From Methylotenera versatilis 7 (lineage in GTDB: Bacteria > Pseudomonadota > Gammaproteobacteria > Burkholderiales > Methylophilaceae), in NCBI RefSeq assembly GCF_000799165.1, contig NZ_JUGF01000002.1:248001-312000 (forward strand): 64,000 nucleotides of DNA, read 5' to 3'. The translations under genes were made by a program, and so were the position numbers. Positions 23,409 through 33,038 of the stretch are shown here, one piece after another (positions within the stretch are counted from its first letter, which is position 1; each line of letters starts with the position of its first letter). The notes below the pieces were generated by a model. That model had not been told where the DNA came from. It ran no database searches and saw only the letters and a list, made by a program, of their open reading frames with translations.

Positions 23409-24410
23409 ATGAATAATCGCAGCCGCTCGCTATCTAAATTGCTCATTCAATTTTTACTTATGTTGAGCTTTGTAAGCACTTATGCGTTTGCGGATGAACT
23501 TAAAGATATCTCTCAATTGTCTGAACAAGGCAAACAAACCATAGCGCTTGAACGTGTGAATGCCTACTTAGCAGCAAACCCTAAAGACGCGCAGGCTTTG
23601 TTTATGAAAGGCATCATTTTAGTAGAAAGCGACAAACGCGATGACGCGATCAAAGCCTTTATCGACTTAACTGAAAAATATCCAAACCTGCCAGAGCCTT
23701 ACAATAACCTAGCGGTTCTATATGCAGATGCCGGTCAATTTGATAAAGCCAAAAAAGCACTGGAAACTGCCATAAAAACGCATCCAAGTTATGCCACAGC
23801 ACATGAGAACTTAGGCGATATTTATGCGCGCATGGCATCTGAAGCATACGACAAAGCCTTGCAACTGGATAACGGAAATTCACGCGCACAAAGCAAACTA
23901 TCGATGATTAAAGACTTGTTTGGCACAGGTAACAAAGTTGCGGCAAAACCTGCTGAAACCGCCAAACCAACTAAATCCGGCACGCTGCCAATCCGCCCTG
24001 CAGACAAAAAAGTGGAGCCTGCTAAAACAGTTGAAATAGATAAATCTGTCGAAATAGCAATCCCTGCCGACGAAAAAAATGTTTTAGAATCCGTAAACAA
24101 TTGGGCAAAAGCGTGGTCTAGCCAAGACGTAGATAAATATTTGGCCAGTTATGCGGATAGTTTTAAAACGCCAAAAGGTGAAGCGCGCAAAGCTTGGGAG
24201 AAAACGCGCCGTGATCGCATTAGCGCACCGAGTAGCATTAATGTTGAGTTAGCTAATCAAAAAGTAACGATTGTTGATAACAATAATGCAAAAGCAAGCT
24301 TTAAACAGACCTATAAAGCCAACGGCAAACCGATTCGTACCGACAAGACTTTGCTGCTTACAAAAGCAAATGGCATCTGGTTAATTGAACAAGAAATAGC
24401 ATCTAATTAA
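23409..24410 (+). CDS. exported TPR protein with C-terminal SnoaL/Cds6-like domain
   Basis: A 333-residue protein with a signal peptide (residues 1 to about 28, ending YAFADE). TPR repeats follow at about residues 35-165 (PYNNLAVLYADAGQFDKAKKALETAI), then a Lys/Pro/Thr-rich linker. The C-terminal domain from residue 225 (VNNWAKAWSSQDVDKYLASYADSF) has the cone-like SnoaL/NTF2 fold typical of Cds6 domains. The next gene, an L,D-transpeptidase, carries a homologous C-terminal domain, so the two probably act together at the cell wall. That joint role is inference. Confidence 0.82.
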   Translation: MNNRSRSLSKLLIQFLLMLSFVSTYAFADELKDISQLSEQGKQTIALERVNAYLAANPKDAQALFMKGIILVESDKRDDAIKAFIDLTEKYPNLPEPYNNLAVLYADAGQFDKAKKALETAIKTHPSYATAHENLGDIYARMASEAYDKALQLDNGNSRAQSKLSMIKDLFGTGNKVAAKPAETAKPTKSGTLPIRPADKKVEPAKTVEIDKSVEIAIPADEKNVLESVNNWAKAWSSQDVDKYLASYADSFKTPKGEARKAWEKTRRDRISAPSSINVELANQKVTIVDNNNAKASFKQTYKANGKPIRTDKTLLLTKANGIWLIEQEIASN

Positions 24411-24453
24411 GTTGTGGAATATAAACTTAAGCCACGGCAGCATTAATATTGAA

Positions 24454-25707
24454 ATGGTCATTAATTTAAAATTGAAACTTTTAAGAACACTCACTATTTT
24501 ATGTTGTGCAATACTGCCGTGGAACGCGACAGCTGTTAACCAAGGTGGCATCGCTGATATGCTGCTCACGCAGAAATTCGGTCAAACCTTAGTTGAAAGC
24601 TTGTTAGTTAAAAGCCTTTTAGAAATTACGCAAGGCAATACAAAGCAGGCTTTTGCAACCGTTAATGAGCTGATTCGTACTGCGCCTAATTTTAAATTGG
24701 CTTACTTAATACGCGGCGATTTACTCAGTGCACAAGGGCGTGGGCTTGAAACCTTAGGCAATGCAAACTTAGCTCTGGCTTCCAAAACCAATAGCGATCA
24801 AATTGAGGGCTTACGACAAGAAGCGCGTACTCGAATCGACTATTATTTGTCGGATAAGAAAAACCATCTATTACCTAATTTACTGGTTAAATTAAGCCCC
24901 GAACAAACGCATGTCATTGTAGTGGACACGGTAAAATCACGTTTATATGTATACAAAAATGCAGATAACAAGCTGCAATATGTAGCCGACTACTACGTCA
25001 CCATTGGTAAAAATGGTGCTGGCAAGCAAGTACAAGGCGACAAACGTACACCGCTGGGGGTTTATTTTGCAGGCAAAAAATTAACTCAGCCCTTAGCCGA
25101 TATGTATGGAGATGGTGCGTATCCACTTAACTATCCCAATGAGCTGGATCAGCACCAAAGTAAAAATGGCTATGGCATCTGGTTGCATGGCACGCCAACT
25201 GACACCTACAGCCGTCCACCACGCGCAAGCGATGGTTGCGTGGTGTTGAGTAATCCTGACTTAAAAGCGCTTGCGCCTATTTTACAAACTGGCAAAGTAC
25301 CCGTTATTATTTCTGACAACATCGAATGGCTAAACCAGGAAAAAACTGGTTTTCAAACTGCAGAACAAAAAGCACTGGCTGAAACCATTGAAAACTGGCG
25401 TAAAGACTGGATCTCGCAGGATGCAGATAAATACTTAAGCTATTATTCTGAGCAGTTTTTTTACAATGGCGGCAACTATCAAAAATGGGCCGATTACAAA
25501 CGTGTTGTACAATCAGCCAAACCGAAAGTATCGATTCATATTGATAATGTGAGTATGTTTAGCTATCCAAGCATGAAAGAAAATATTGTAGTGGTTAACT
25601 TTGAACAGGATTTCAAAAGCGCTTCCCTGCAAAACAAAATGCTTAAACGTCAATATTGGATCAATCAAAACAATCAATGGAAAATTATTTATGAAGGTGC
25701 AGTTTAA
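24454..25707 (+). CDS. L,D-transpeptidase (YkuD) with Cds6-like C-terminal domain
   Basis: A periplasmic enzyme that crosslinks peptidoglycan or anchors proteins to it. I place the start at ATG 24454, which gives a signal peptide (KLKLLRTLTILCCAILP) and 417 residues; an upstream TTG at 24412 extends the frame without support. Residues 150-300 form the YkuD domain with IVVDTVKSRLYVY and the catalytic block HGTP...RASDGCVVLSN with its Cys. The C-terminal domain (IENWRKDWISQDADKYLSYYS) resembles the end of the preceding TPR protein. It is followed by ppiA within 5 bases. Confidence 0.9.
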   Translation: MVINLKLKLLRTLTILCCAILPWNATAVNQGGIADMLLTQKFGQTLVESLLVKSLLEITQGNTKQAFATVNELIRTAPNFKLAYLIRGDLLSAQGRGLETLGNANLALASKTNSDQIEGLRQEARTRIDYYLSDKKNHLLPNLLVKLSPEQTHVIVVDTVKSRLYVYKNADNKLQYVADYYVTIGKNGAGKQVQGDKRTPLGVYFAGKKLTQPLADMYGDGAYPLNYPNELDQHQSKNGYGIWLHGTPTDTYSRPPRASDGCVVLSNPDLKALAPILQTGKVPVIISDNIEWLNQEKTGFQTAEQKALAETIENWRKDWISQDADKYLSYYSEQFFYNGGNYQKWADYKRVVQSAKPKVSIHIDNVSMFSYPSMKENIVVVNFEQDFKSASLQNKMLKRQYWINQNNQWKIIYEGAV

Positions 25708-25711
25708 CGTA

Positions 25712-26338
25712 ATGAAATCAAAATCAATCATCAATTTTTTTAGCGCAATGTGCATGTTTGCAGCGCTATCTGGCAATTTACAAGCAGCGACAACACTAGT
25801 TGAATTTCAAACCAGCCAAGGCAATTTTACGGTAGAACTGTACCCAGAAAAAGCACCTAAAACAGTGGCGAATTTTGTGCAATATGTGAAAGATGGTTTT
25901 TATGACAACACAATTTTTCATCGCGTGATTAATCGCTTCATGATTCAAGGCGGTGGTTTTGAACGTGATTTAACAGAAAAAAATACGCGTGCGCCGATTG
26001 TGAATGAGTCAAACAACGGCCTTTTAAACCAACTCGGCACACTCGCAATGGCGCGCACTGCCGACCCTGACTCTGCTACCGCACAATTTTTTGTTAATTT
26101 GGGTGATAACCAATTTTTAAATTACACTGGCCCAGATGCGGAATCTATTGGCTACTGCGTATTTGGCAAAGTCACCAGCGGCTTGGACGTTGTACAAAAA
26201 ATAGGTTTAAGTGCAACTGGCAATATGGGCAGACACTCGGATGTGCCGATTAAACCCATCACGATTAAAAGTGCAAAACTGGTTTCGGGCGAAGCTAAAA
26301 CAGATGTAAAGCCTGAAACGAAACCAGAAGCAAAATAG
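25712..26338 (+). CDS. ppiA: periplasmic peptidyl-prolyl isomerase (cyclophilin)
   Basis: A cyclophilin with a signal peptide (MKSKSIINFFSAMCMF, ending LQAA), so it acts on periplasmic folding. The catalytic block [17 protein letters not shown] is intact and a Lys/Glu/Pro tail closes the protein. I chose ATG 25712, 208 residues. Upstream in-frame starts lie inside the transpeptidase gene and would destroy the signal peptide; ATG 25691 is a lesser alternative. A second cyclophilin without signal peptide follows. Confidence 0.92.
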   Translation: MKSKSIINFFSAMCMFAALSGNLQAATTLVEFQTSQGNFTVELYPEKAPKTVANFVQYVKDGFYDNTIFHRVINRFMIQGGGFERDLTEKNTRAPIVNESNNGLLNQLGTLAMARTADPDSATAQFFVNLGDNQFLNYTGPDAESIGYCVFGKVTSGLDVVQKIGLSATGNMGRHSDVPIKPITIKSAKLVSGEAKTDVKPETKPEAK

Positions 26339-26406
26339 GCTGGCCTATTTAATACACTGACCTGCCTCAATCTATTCAATATTATTTATTTTTAAAGGAT
26401 CTACCC

Positions 26407-26898
26407 GTGGTTAAACTTTCTACCAATTTTGGCGATATTACACTTGAACTTAATGCTGAAAAAGCGCCGATTACAGTTGCAAACTTTTTACAATATGTAG
26501 AAAGTGGTTTTTACAATGATGTTATTTTTCATCGTGTGATTGATGGCTTTATGATTCAGGGTGGTGGTTTCGATACTACAATGAAACAAAAAAAGACTGT
26601 CGCTGAAATTAAAAATGAGGCGAATAACGGCTTAAGTAATGATAAATACACCATTGCGATGGCGCGTACTTCCATTCCAGATTCTGCCAGCAGTCAGTTT
26701 TTTATTAACGTTGGCAATAATGACTTTTTAAATCATACCGCGCCAACCTCAAGCGGCTGGGGCTACTGTGTATTTGGCAAAGTGATTGAAGGCATGGATG
26801 TGGTTGATAAAATCAAAGCGGTTAAAACAGGTAGTAAAGCTGGCCACCAAGACGTGCCTGTTGAGCCAGTTATTATCGAAAAAGCGACAGTCTGTTAA
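26407..26898 (+). CDS. ppiB: cytoplasmic peptidyl-prolyl isomerase (cyclophilin)
   Basis: A 163-residue cyclophilin without a signal peptide, starting [14 protein letters not shown] with GTG preceded by AAAGGA at good spacing. The active-site block [18 protein letters not shown] is conserved, as are [11 protein letters not shown] and the C-terminal GHQDVP motif. It closely resembles the preceding periplasmic enzyme. It starts 68 bases after ppiA and ends 4 bases before lpxH. Confidence 0.96.
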   Translation: MVKLSTNFGDITLELNAEKAPITVANFLQYVESGFYNDVIFHRVIDGFMIQGGGFDTTMKQKKTVAEIKNEANNGLSNDKYTIAMARTSIPDSASSQFFINVGNNDFLNHTAPTSSGWGYCVFGKVIEGMDVVDKIKAVKTGSKAGHQDVPVEPVIIEKATVC

Positions 26899-26902
26899 TT
26901 GA

Positions 26903-27637
26903 ATGAATCAACGGGCGCACAGTCTATTTATTTCTGATTTGCACCTGTGTGATTCGCGGCCAAATATCACCCAAGCTTTTATTGCTTTTTTACAGAAAAC
27001 GGCAATAAAAGCCCAAGCACTTTATATATTGGGGGATTTATTTGAGTATTGGCCAGGAGATGATGCGATTGATATTGGCCTGCATCAATCCACCATACAG
27101 GCGCTGAGGAATCTTAGTCAGCAAGGCGTCAGCACTTTTCTCATCCACGGCAATCGTGATTTCTTATTGGGCGATAGTTTTGCAAAAGCCGCTAATATCA
27201 CCCTATTGCCAGATCCAAGCTTGCTGCATCTTTACGGAAAACCAGTTTTGTTAAGCCATGGCGATGCGCTTTGTACGGATGATATCGCCTACCAGCAATT
27301 TCGACACGAAGTACGGTCACCTGCTTGGCAAAACCAGTTTTTGAGCCAAGCACTTAATAATCGTATTGCTTACATTGAACAATTACGCATCAAAAGCACA
27401 CAGGAAAAATCGCATAAAAGCATGCTGATTATGGATGTAAATACCGATGCTGTCGCAACACTGCTACGCGAAAATGCTTACCCGCCTTTATTTATTCATG
27501 GACACACGCACAGGCCGTATCAACATTTTATTGAGTTGGATGGCCATCAATGTGAGCGCTGGGTATTAGGTGATTGGTATGAGCAAGGCAGTTATTTGAG
27601 GTTAGATGCAGATGGCTGCCAATCGCAGCAATTATAG
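26903..27637 (+). CDS. lpxH: UDP-2,3-diacylglucosamine diphosphatase
   Basis: LpxH hydrolyses UDP-2,3-diacylglucosamine to lipid X in lipid A synthesis at the inner membrane surface. The 244-residue metallophosphoesterase has all metal motifs: SDLHL, GDLFEYW, HGNRDFLLG, LSHGD and HGHTHRP. It lies directly after ppiB, the usual neighbour in proteobacteria. Confidence 0.96.
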   Translation: MNQRAHSLFISDLHLCDSRPNITQAFIAFLQKTAIKAQALYILGDLFEYWPGDDAIDIGLHQSTIQALRNLSQQGVSTFLIHGNRDFLLGDSFAKAANITLLPDPSLLHLYGKPVLLSHGDALCTDDIAYQQFRHEVRSPAWQNQFLSQALNNRIAYIEQLRIKSTQEKSHKSMLIMDVNTDAVATLLRENAYPPLFIHGHTHRPYQHFIELDGHQCERWVLGDWYEQGSYLRLDADGCQSQQL

Positions 27638-27661
27638 TAAATTTAATTTGACTGATAGCGT

Positions 27662-29302
27662 TTAAATTACATAGCCTGGAATATTCGCCTCAACCACCTC
27701 ATCAATCTGTTCTGCCTCTAAAAACTTTTCGGCATAGCGTAAGTAGATTTTCTCGCGAATAAATAAATCAAAAATATCCGGGTCAATGTGATTATCTAAT
27801 TTCATTTTGCCTAGAATGTTTAATGTTTCCGAAAGTGATTTGGCACGTTTGTAAGGCCTGTCTTTCGCAGTAAGCGCTTCAAAGATATCGGCAATGCCCA
27901 TGATGCGTGCCGGTATTGACATCTGATCGCGCGTTAATCCTTTCGGGTAGCCCTTGCCATCCATTCGCTCATGATGCCCACCCGCATACTCCGGCACACG
28001 CTTTAAATCTTTGGGGTAAGGCAAAGCTTCCAGCATATTAATGGTCATCACAATATGATTATTAATAATTTTGCGCTCTTCAGGTGTTAACGTGCCACGC
28101 ACAACCGTCAGGTTATACACTTCATTTTCACTTAAAAATTTAAGCGAATGCCCTGAATCACTTAAATATTCATAATTGGCAATATCGCGTACGCGCTGCT
28201 GATCTTCCGGCTTCATGAACTCACTGCCAAAATTGATTTTACGAATAAAGTCCTTATCATCATCCAGCTGTTTTTTGATGCTATTAACGCTGTGCTCCAT
28301 ATATTTAGCATTTACCGTTTTACCGCTTCGCACCTCGTCCATTACTTTACGCAGATGGGCTATCTCGCGTTGTGCTTTTAACAATTCAAAGCGCTGATCA
28401 ATCAAATGAATACGGTCAAAAATCGTTTCTAATTTGGTCGCTTTATCCATCACCGATTCTGGTGTGGTGACTTTTCCGCAATCATGCAGCCATGCAGCGA
28501 TATTGAGCTCATAAATTTCTTTCTCAGTCATCGTAAAATCGCGCAACGGCCCACGATCTGTTTTAACGGCAGCCTCTGCCAGCATAATGGTCAGCTCAGG
28601 TACCCGCTGGCAATGCCCGCCTGTATAAGGGGATTTTTCATCAATGGCATCTGCAATCAATTTAATAAAAGACTCAAATAAATTTTTAAGTCCTGCAATT
28701 AGATTTTGGTTGGTTAATGCAACGGCAGCTTGAGAAGCAAGCGATTCGACTAAACGTTGGTGTGAGCCTGAAAATGCAATAATTTGATTGGTGACTGGAT
28801 CAGTCGCATTGATTAATTGCAGCACACCAATAATTTCATTTTCATGATTTTTCATTGGCACGGTTAAAAATGACTGTGAGCGATAACCCATTTTTGCATC
28901 AAACCTAGCCGTGCCTGAAAAATCAAAGCCCTCAGTCAAATAGGCGTCTGGGATATTCACGGTTTTAGCATTGGCAACGCTATATACCGCAACCATATTT
29001 AAATTGGGTTTACCGTCTTCGCTATAAATTGGCAGCGGTGGAAAAGCAATATCTTGGCCTGTGGTGCCGCCCATCGCTATGTCTAAACTTTTATTACGAA
29101 GAATCTCGAACTTCAATTTGGCATCATCGGTTACGGTATACAAAGTACCGCCATCCGCATTGGTCAGCTCTTGCGCGCCCAACAAAATAATCTCTAGCAA
29201 TCGCTGGTTATCATGCTCTGCAGAAAGCGCAACGCCAATAGAATTAAGCCGCTCAAGCTGATTAAGTACGTCCTGCTGATCAAGAGGGTCTGGTGATTGC
29301 AT
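27662..29302 (-). CDS. GAF - HD-GYP cyclic-di-GMP phosphodiesterase
   Basis: A 546-residue cytoplasmic protein. Residues 25-205 form a GAF sensor domain (ADGGTLYTVTDDAKLKFE, FLTVPMKNHENEIIGVLQLIN). Residues 225-525 form an HD-GYP domain with LHDCGKVTTPE and HHERMDGKGYPKGLT. An extra helical segment of about 100 residues lies between those motifs. The metal-binding and GYP residues are intact, so c-di-GMP hydrolysis is likely. It lies just downstream of the FHA-PP2C signalling genes on the same strand. Confidence 0.93.
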   Translation of the reverse strand: MQSPDPLDQQDVLNQLERLNSIGVALSAEHDNQRLLEIILLGAQELTNADGGTLYTVTDDAKLKFEILRNKSLDIAMGGTTGQDIAFPPLPIYSEDGKPNLNMVAVYSVANAKTVNIPDAYLTEGFDFSGTARFDAKMGYRSQSFLTVPMKNHENEIIGVLQLINATDPVTNQIIAFSGSHQRLVESLASQAAVALTNQNLIAGLKNLFESFIKLIADAIDEKSPYTGGHCQRVPELTIMLAEAAVKTDRGPLRDFTMTEKEIYELNIAAWLHDCGKVTTPESVMDKATKLETIFDRIHLIDQRFELLKAQREIAHLRKVMDEVRSGKTVNAKYMEHSVNSIKKQLDDDKDFIRKINFGSEFMKPEDQQRVRDIANYEYLSDSGHSLKFLSENEVYNLTVVRGTLTPEERKIINNHIVMTINMLEALPYPKDLKRVPEYAGGHHERMDGKGYPKGLTRDQMSIPARIMGIADIFEALTAKDRPYKRAKSLSETLNILGKMKLDNHIDPDIFDLFIREKIYLRYAEKFLEAEQIDEVVEANIPGYVI

Positions 29303-29375
29303 TATTGTTTGATTGATTAGTAAAATTAAATCATCAGTTATTAATATAAAGAAATATGCGCTAACCCAATAAAAA

Positions 29376-30188
29376 CTACTCTAGAAAAAACTCCATTTTC
29401 GTTCCCGCAAGCTCAACTACGTCGCGATCATTTAAAGCATGCGCTTGCACACCTATTGCCTGTCCATTCACAATCGGCATGCTATTACCACCTACATGCG
29501 TAATAAAATAACCATTGGGCCGCCTGTTTATAACCGCTACTTGCGAGCCAGGCTTGCCCAATGTGGTCATGCTTTTATTTAATACCAATTCGCGACCTAC
29601 ACTGGCGCCATTTAACACTTGTAGACGGCCTATATTTTCAATATTTGTAACAGCTGGTGAATCAAGTTTTATCGCCGGCTGATCAGCAACGTCATTAGGC
29701 TCTACTTGAGTTGAGTCGACTTTTTCAGTCAAGCTCTTTTCAACCAAGTCTTTTTCTATTAAACCACTCACCAATTCTTTGTCATTTAATGTTTCTTCAA
29801 CCTCTTGTTTCTTAATAGCAACTTCATTCGCAGGCTTCGCTTGTTTAACTGGCATCATCATGGTTTGTTCAAACCCATCATGATGCTTGATACCAATTTG
29901 ACTTGGGTTAATATACTTAAGCTGATACTTTCCAAATTCAATCACATCGCCATGCTGTAACACGTGCTTTTTAATAGTTTCACCATTCACCATCGTGCCA
30001 TTGGTGCTATTTAAATCCTCTAAAAAAGAGTCGTTACCAATGGTTACAATAACCGCATGCTCGCCACTCACGGTCAGATTATCAATGTGAATTTGATTGC
30101 TGGGGCGGCGGCCGATCGTCATGCGCTCTTTATCCAGTGCAAACTCGCCCAGCGAATTACCTTCTAACAAAAAATGTAACTTTGCCAT
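29376..30188 (-). CDS. twin FHA domain protein
   Basis: A 270-residue cytoplasmic protein with two forkhead-associated domains. The first, at residues 20-95, has the phosphothreonine-binding features GRRPSNQIHIDNLTVSGEHA and LNSTNGTMVNG. The second, at about residues 185-268, is weaker. Between them is a Glu/Val/Thr-rich linker that could carry phosphorylation sites. FHA domains read Ser/Thr kinase output, and the next genes upstream are a PP2C phosphatase and a decayed Ser/Thr kinase. Confidence 0.9.
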   Translation of the reverse strand: MAKLHFLLEGNSLGEFALDKERMTIGRRPSNQIHIDNLTVSGEHAVIVTIGNDSFLEDLNSTNGTMVNGETIKKHVLQHGDVIEFGKYQLKYINPSQIGIKHHDGFEQTMMMPVKQAKPANEVAIKKQEVEETLNDKELVSGLIEKDLVEKSLTEKVDSTQVEPNDVADQPAIKLDSPAVTNIENIGRLQVLNGASVGRELVLNKSMTTLGKPGSQVAVINRRPNGYFITHVGGNSMPIVNGQAIGVQAHALNDRDVVELAGTKMEFFLE

Positions 30189-30250
30189 AATGACCCTTAA
30201 TTTTAACTAACTAGCTTTTGCTTTAATTAATGTAATAAATTCCATCAAAC

Positions 30251-31084
30251 TCACTTGGTTTTTTTGTTTTTCACTCGTCCCAATAGACTTTTTACCCAAC
30301 CACCTTCAGCAGGAAAAGATTTTTCTATCAGTGCGATGATGACCGAGATATTATCTTTCCCACCCAAGTCATTAGCAGCTTGCACTAACTTGTTAGCGGC
30401 AAGCTCAATATTACCATTTGCTTCCAGCAATATTCTTTTTATCAATTCGTCTTCAACCATATCGTTTAAACCATCCGAACAGAGTAAAAACAAATCGCCC
30501 ACTTCCACGTCAAACACCTGTACTTCCAGCTCAACTTCCGGGTCTATGCCCAACGCGCGCGTCACCAGGTTTTTGTGGCTCGCCGTTTTCGCTTGCTCAA
30601 CTGTGATTAATCCGGCATTAAGCTGTTCTTGTAGCAATGAATGGTCTTCAGTGACTTGAATTAACGTTTCATCACGTAAGCAATACAATCGAGAATCACC
30701 AATGTGGCCTACCACCAGCTTATTATCGGTAAAAACTCCCACCACCAATGTGGTGCCCATACCCGCACACTGTGGCTGCTCTTGAGATATCTGATAAATA
30801 GTTGCATTGGCTTTATCAATCGCACTTATCAGCATTTGTGATTCTGGCAACAAGCCAGGCATAAATCTGATTGAGGCTTTATGCAACATGGCTTCTGTCA
30901 ATTCTGCGGTGAGCGTTAACACAGCGATTTCACTAGCCACTTCACCCGCTTTATAGCCGCCCATACCATCTGCCAATACTAATAAACCGATAGATAAATC
31001 ACTGGCAACCGCATCTTCGTTGTGATCGCGATGTAACCCAACATCGGTCAGTCGTGTTACTTTAATGGCATGCTCTACATTCAT
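30251..31084 (-). CDS. PP2C-type Ser/Thr protein phosphatase
   Basis: A manganese-dependent phosphatase that removes phosphate from Ser/Thr. The metal and catalytic motifs are complete: DVGLHRDHNEDA, LVLADGMGGYKAGE, GHIGDSRLY, LLCSDGLNDM and GGKDNISVIIA. I chose ATG 31084, 277 residues, with AAGG about 9 bases upstream. An in-frame GTG at 31105 would add seven residues. It lies between the kinase remnant and the FHA gene and would have been the kinase's counterpart. Confidence 0.94.
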   Translation of the reverse strand: MNVEHAIKVTRLTDVGLHRDHNEDAVASDLSIGLLVLADGMGGYKAGEVASEIAVLTLTAELTEAMLHKASIRFMPGLLPESQMLISAIDKANATIYQISQEQPQCAGMGTTLVVGVFTDNKLVVGHIGDSRLYCLRDETLIQVTEDHSLLQEQLNAGLITVEQAKTASHKNLVTRALGIDPEVELEVQVFDVEVGDLFLLCSDGLNDMVEDELIKRILLEANGNIELAANKLVQAANDLGGKDNISVIIALIEKSFPAEGGWVKSLLGRVKNKKTK

Positions 31085-31132
31085 ACCTTGCAACCTTGAC
31101 CACACACTTTTTTACGCATTGACATCTCACCA

Positions 31133-31849
31133 CTACTTTGATAGCACCATTGCCTCAATCGCAGCTACTCGACTGATTTCAGGGTCGTGTCCCAAATACA
31201 CCACACCCATCGCACCTTTTCCCAACTCTTTTTCAATCTGATAACGCCCCAACTTAAGCTTTTCGATATTTTGATTATCCAGTACTAATGCACATTCATT
31301 AATACATCCAGTGTATCCACCAAAAATCACGGTTTCAGACATTCGCTTAGAATATGTAATACGTTGTGCTAAATCTTTATATTTTAGGTCAAAATTAGAC
31401 ATGTAATCAAATAACACTTCGGCTTTGTTAAATCGACGTTTACGCTCAAAATCCAATCCGAAACTAGGTACAAACCAACCACTACACTGTAGTCGTCTGT
31501 TGGACACTTTCTAAATTAAAAGTGACATTATTAGCGGGCCTGATCTAGCCGCCACTTGCGTATCTGTATTTAAACCGGATGATGCTTTTAGAATAATGGG
31601 GCTTAACTGAGCCAACTCTGGCACGAGATTAAGAGTATTGGGCTGTGCCACAATGTCGGCAATTTGATTGATACGGGATAAGCTAGGGTGAGTTTGTGAC
31701 TCTGGGACAAATAGCGTATTACCAATAACTTTAGGTTTAGCTGCAGATAACTTAATCTGCATTTGCGCTTGCATATCGCTTAACAGCAAAAAGGCTAGCG
31801 ATACTATACTGGCTAAGAACCAGTTCGATTTCCAATACTTTTTCAGCAA
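31133..31849 (-). pseudogene. decayed CHASE2-domain Ser/Thr protein kinase
   Basis: One continuous reading frame of 239 codons interrupted by a TAG at 31513-31511. The first part has a membrane helix and resembles pieces of a CHASE2 sensor domain (AKPKVIGNT, INQIADIVAQPNTLNLVPELAQL) with internal sequence missing. The second part matches the linker (FERKRRFNKAEVLFDYM) and the kinase start with the glycine loop LGRYQIEKELGKGAMGVVYLG. The catalytic beta-3 lysine is replaced: VAAIEAM where VAIKTM is usual. The frame then stops, so the rest of the kinase is gone. PP2C follows directly. Family assignment rests on recognised sequence and no search was run. Confidence 0.8.
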
Positions 31850-31873
31850 ACCTTTAACTCCTCACCACAAGTT

Positions 31874-31907
31874 AAAAGGTGTTACTAATAAGCTAATAAC
31901 ACCTTTT
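31874..31907 (-). terminator. terminator of the ribH-nusB operon
   Basis: AAAAGGTGTTA (31874-31884) and TAACACCTTTT (31897-31907) form a perfect 11-bp stem with a 12-base loop, 95 bases past the nusB stop and just before the kinase pseudogene. Confidence 0.7.
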
Positions 31908-32001
31908 GTGCAAATACTCTTAAATACTACAAACCGGAGCAGTTAGTTTAAATCGAACTTAGCTAAGCAGAGCAGTGAACAATCGGCGTAAATCAGAAAA
32001 A

Positions 32002-32499
32002 TTACCGTCTAAATTCTTGCGGCCTCACTGCTGCGGCCACTTTATCCAAGACGCCATTAATATACTTATGCCCATCTATGCCGCCATAAATCTTGGCCAG
32101 CTCTACGCCTTCGTTAATCGCCACTCGATAAGGAATCGTGGAGTCAAACATCAGTTCGAACGATGAAATGCGTAAAATGGCGTGCTCTACAGGGCTTAAT
32201 TCTTCAATTTTTCTATCGATAAATGCTGCTATTTGGTTATCTAATTCGTCTAATTTACTCGTTACGCCTTCTAGCAACTGTCTGAAATACCCCTCATCTG
32301 CTTTTGCATAATCAGGATCTTCTTTGGCATCGGCAATAATTTGTTTTAATTCAGAAGCATTAATCATGCCACGGTAGACAGCCTTTAAAACCAGTTCACG
32401 AGATTTACGACGATTCTGACTGGTTCTTGGTTTTTTTGTGGCTTTAGCTGGCGCGTCATTTTTAGCGTCTTTAATTGCATCGGCGTTTGGGATAATCAT
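32002..32499 (-). CDS. nusB: transcription antitermination factor NusB
   Basis: NusB binds boxA RNA with S10 (NusE) for rRNA antitermination. The 165-residue protein has a charged N-terminal extension of about 25 residues, then [18 protein letters not shown]. The C-terminal NusB block is [32 protein letters not shown]. It overlaps the ribH stop by 4 bases, the standard ribH-nusB arrangement. Confidence 0.95.
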   Translation of the reverse strand: MIIPNADAIKDAKNDAPAKATKKPRTSQNRRKSRELVLKAVYRGMINASELKQIIADAKEDPDYAKADEGYFRQLLEGVTSKLDELDNQIAAFIDRKIEELSPVEHAILRISSFELMFDSTIPYRVAINEGVELAKIYGGIDGHKYINGVLDKVAAAVRPQEFRR

Positions 32500-32945
32500 A
32501 ACGCACGGACCAAATTAGCCATTTCAATTGCCACTTGTGCGGCCTCTGCACCTTTAACCTGCATGCGTGCGATGGCTTGATCATCATCTTCAGTGGTTAA
32601 AACTGCGTTCGCAACAGGGATACCCGTGTTTAACTGAACCTCTGAAATACCGCGTGCAGACTCGTTTGAGACGACTTCAAAATGATAGGTTTCACCACGA
32701 ATGATTGCGCCAAGGGCAATCAGCGCATCGAAACGTTCGCTTAAAGCCATGTGTTGCAATATCAACGGTGTTTCTAATGCGCCAGGCACAGTGGCGATGC
32801 GGATATCCGCTGCAAGTACACCTAATTTTAAAAGTTCTGCGTGACAAGCAGCCAATAAGCCATCGCCAATATCGCTGTTAAAACGCGATAGTACAACGCC
32901 GATTTTTTTACCTCTGCCATCTAAGTTAATGCTAATTTTGTCCAC
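32496..32945 (-). CDS. ribH: 6,7-dimethyl-8-ribityllumazine synthase
   Basis: RibH makes lumazine from butanone phosphate and the pyrimidinedione intermediate in riboflavin synthesis. The 149-residue protein has [28 protein letters not shown], the block [20 protein letters not shown] and [17 protein letters not shown]. No FMN riboswitch is visible in the 93 bases ahead of it. ribF is located elsewhere in the window (5081-5998). Confidence 0.97.
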   Translation of the reverse strand: MDKISINLDGRGKKIGVVLSRFNSDIGDGLLAACHAELLKLGVLAADIRIATVPGALETPLILQHMALSERFDALIALGAIIRGETYHFEVVSNESARGISEVQLNTGIPVANAVLTTEDDDQAIARMQVKGAEAAQVAIEMANLVRAL

Positions 32946-33038
32946 TTGAGTCTCGATTCATGCCTAAAACGTCTATTTTACCTTATCTTGGGTGACACAA
33001 ATCGTCACCTTTAGCAGTATTTGATTTTCAAATACTGC

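Noticed and set aside
24412-24453. TTG start extending the L,D-transpeptidase by 14 residues
   Set aside because: It starts right after the preceding stop, adds residues before the signal peptide and has no ribosome site. ATG 24454 gives a normal signal peptide.
32946-33038. FMN riboswitch upstream of ribH
   Set aside because: The 93-base gap is too short and shows none of the conserved helices.
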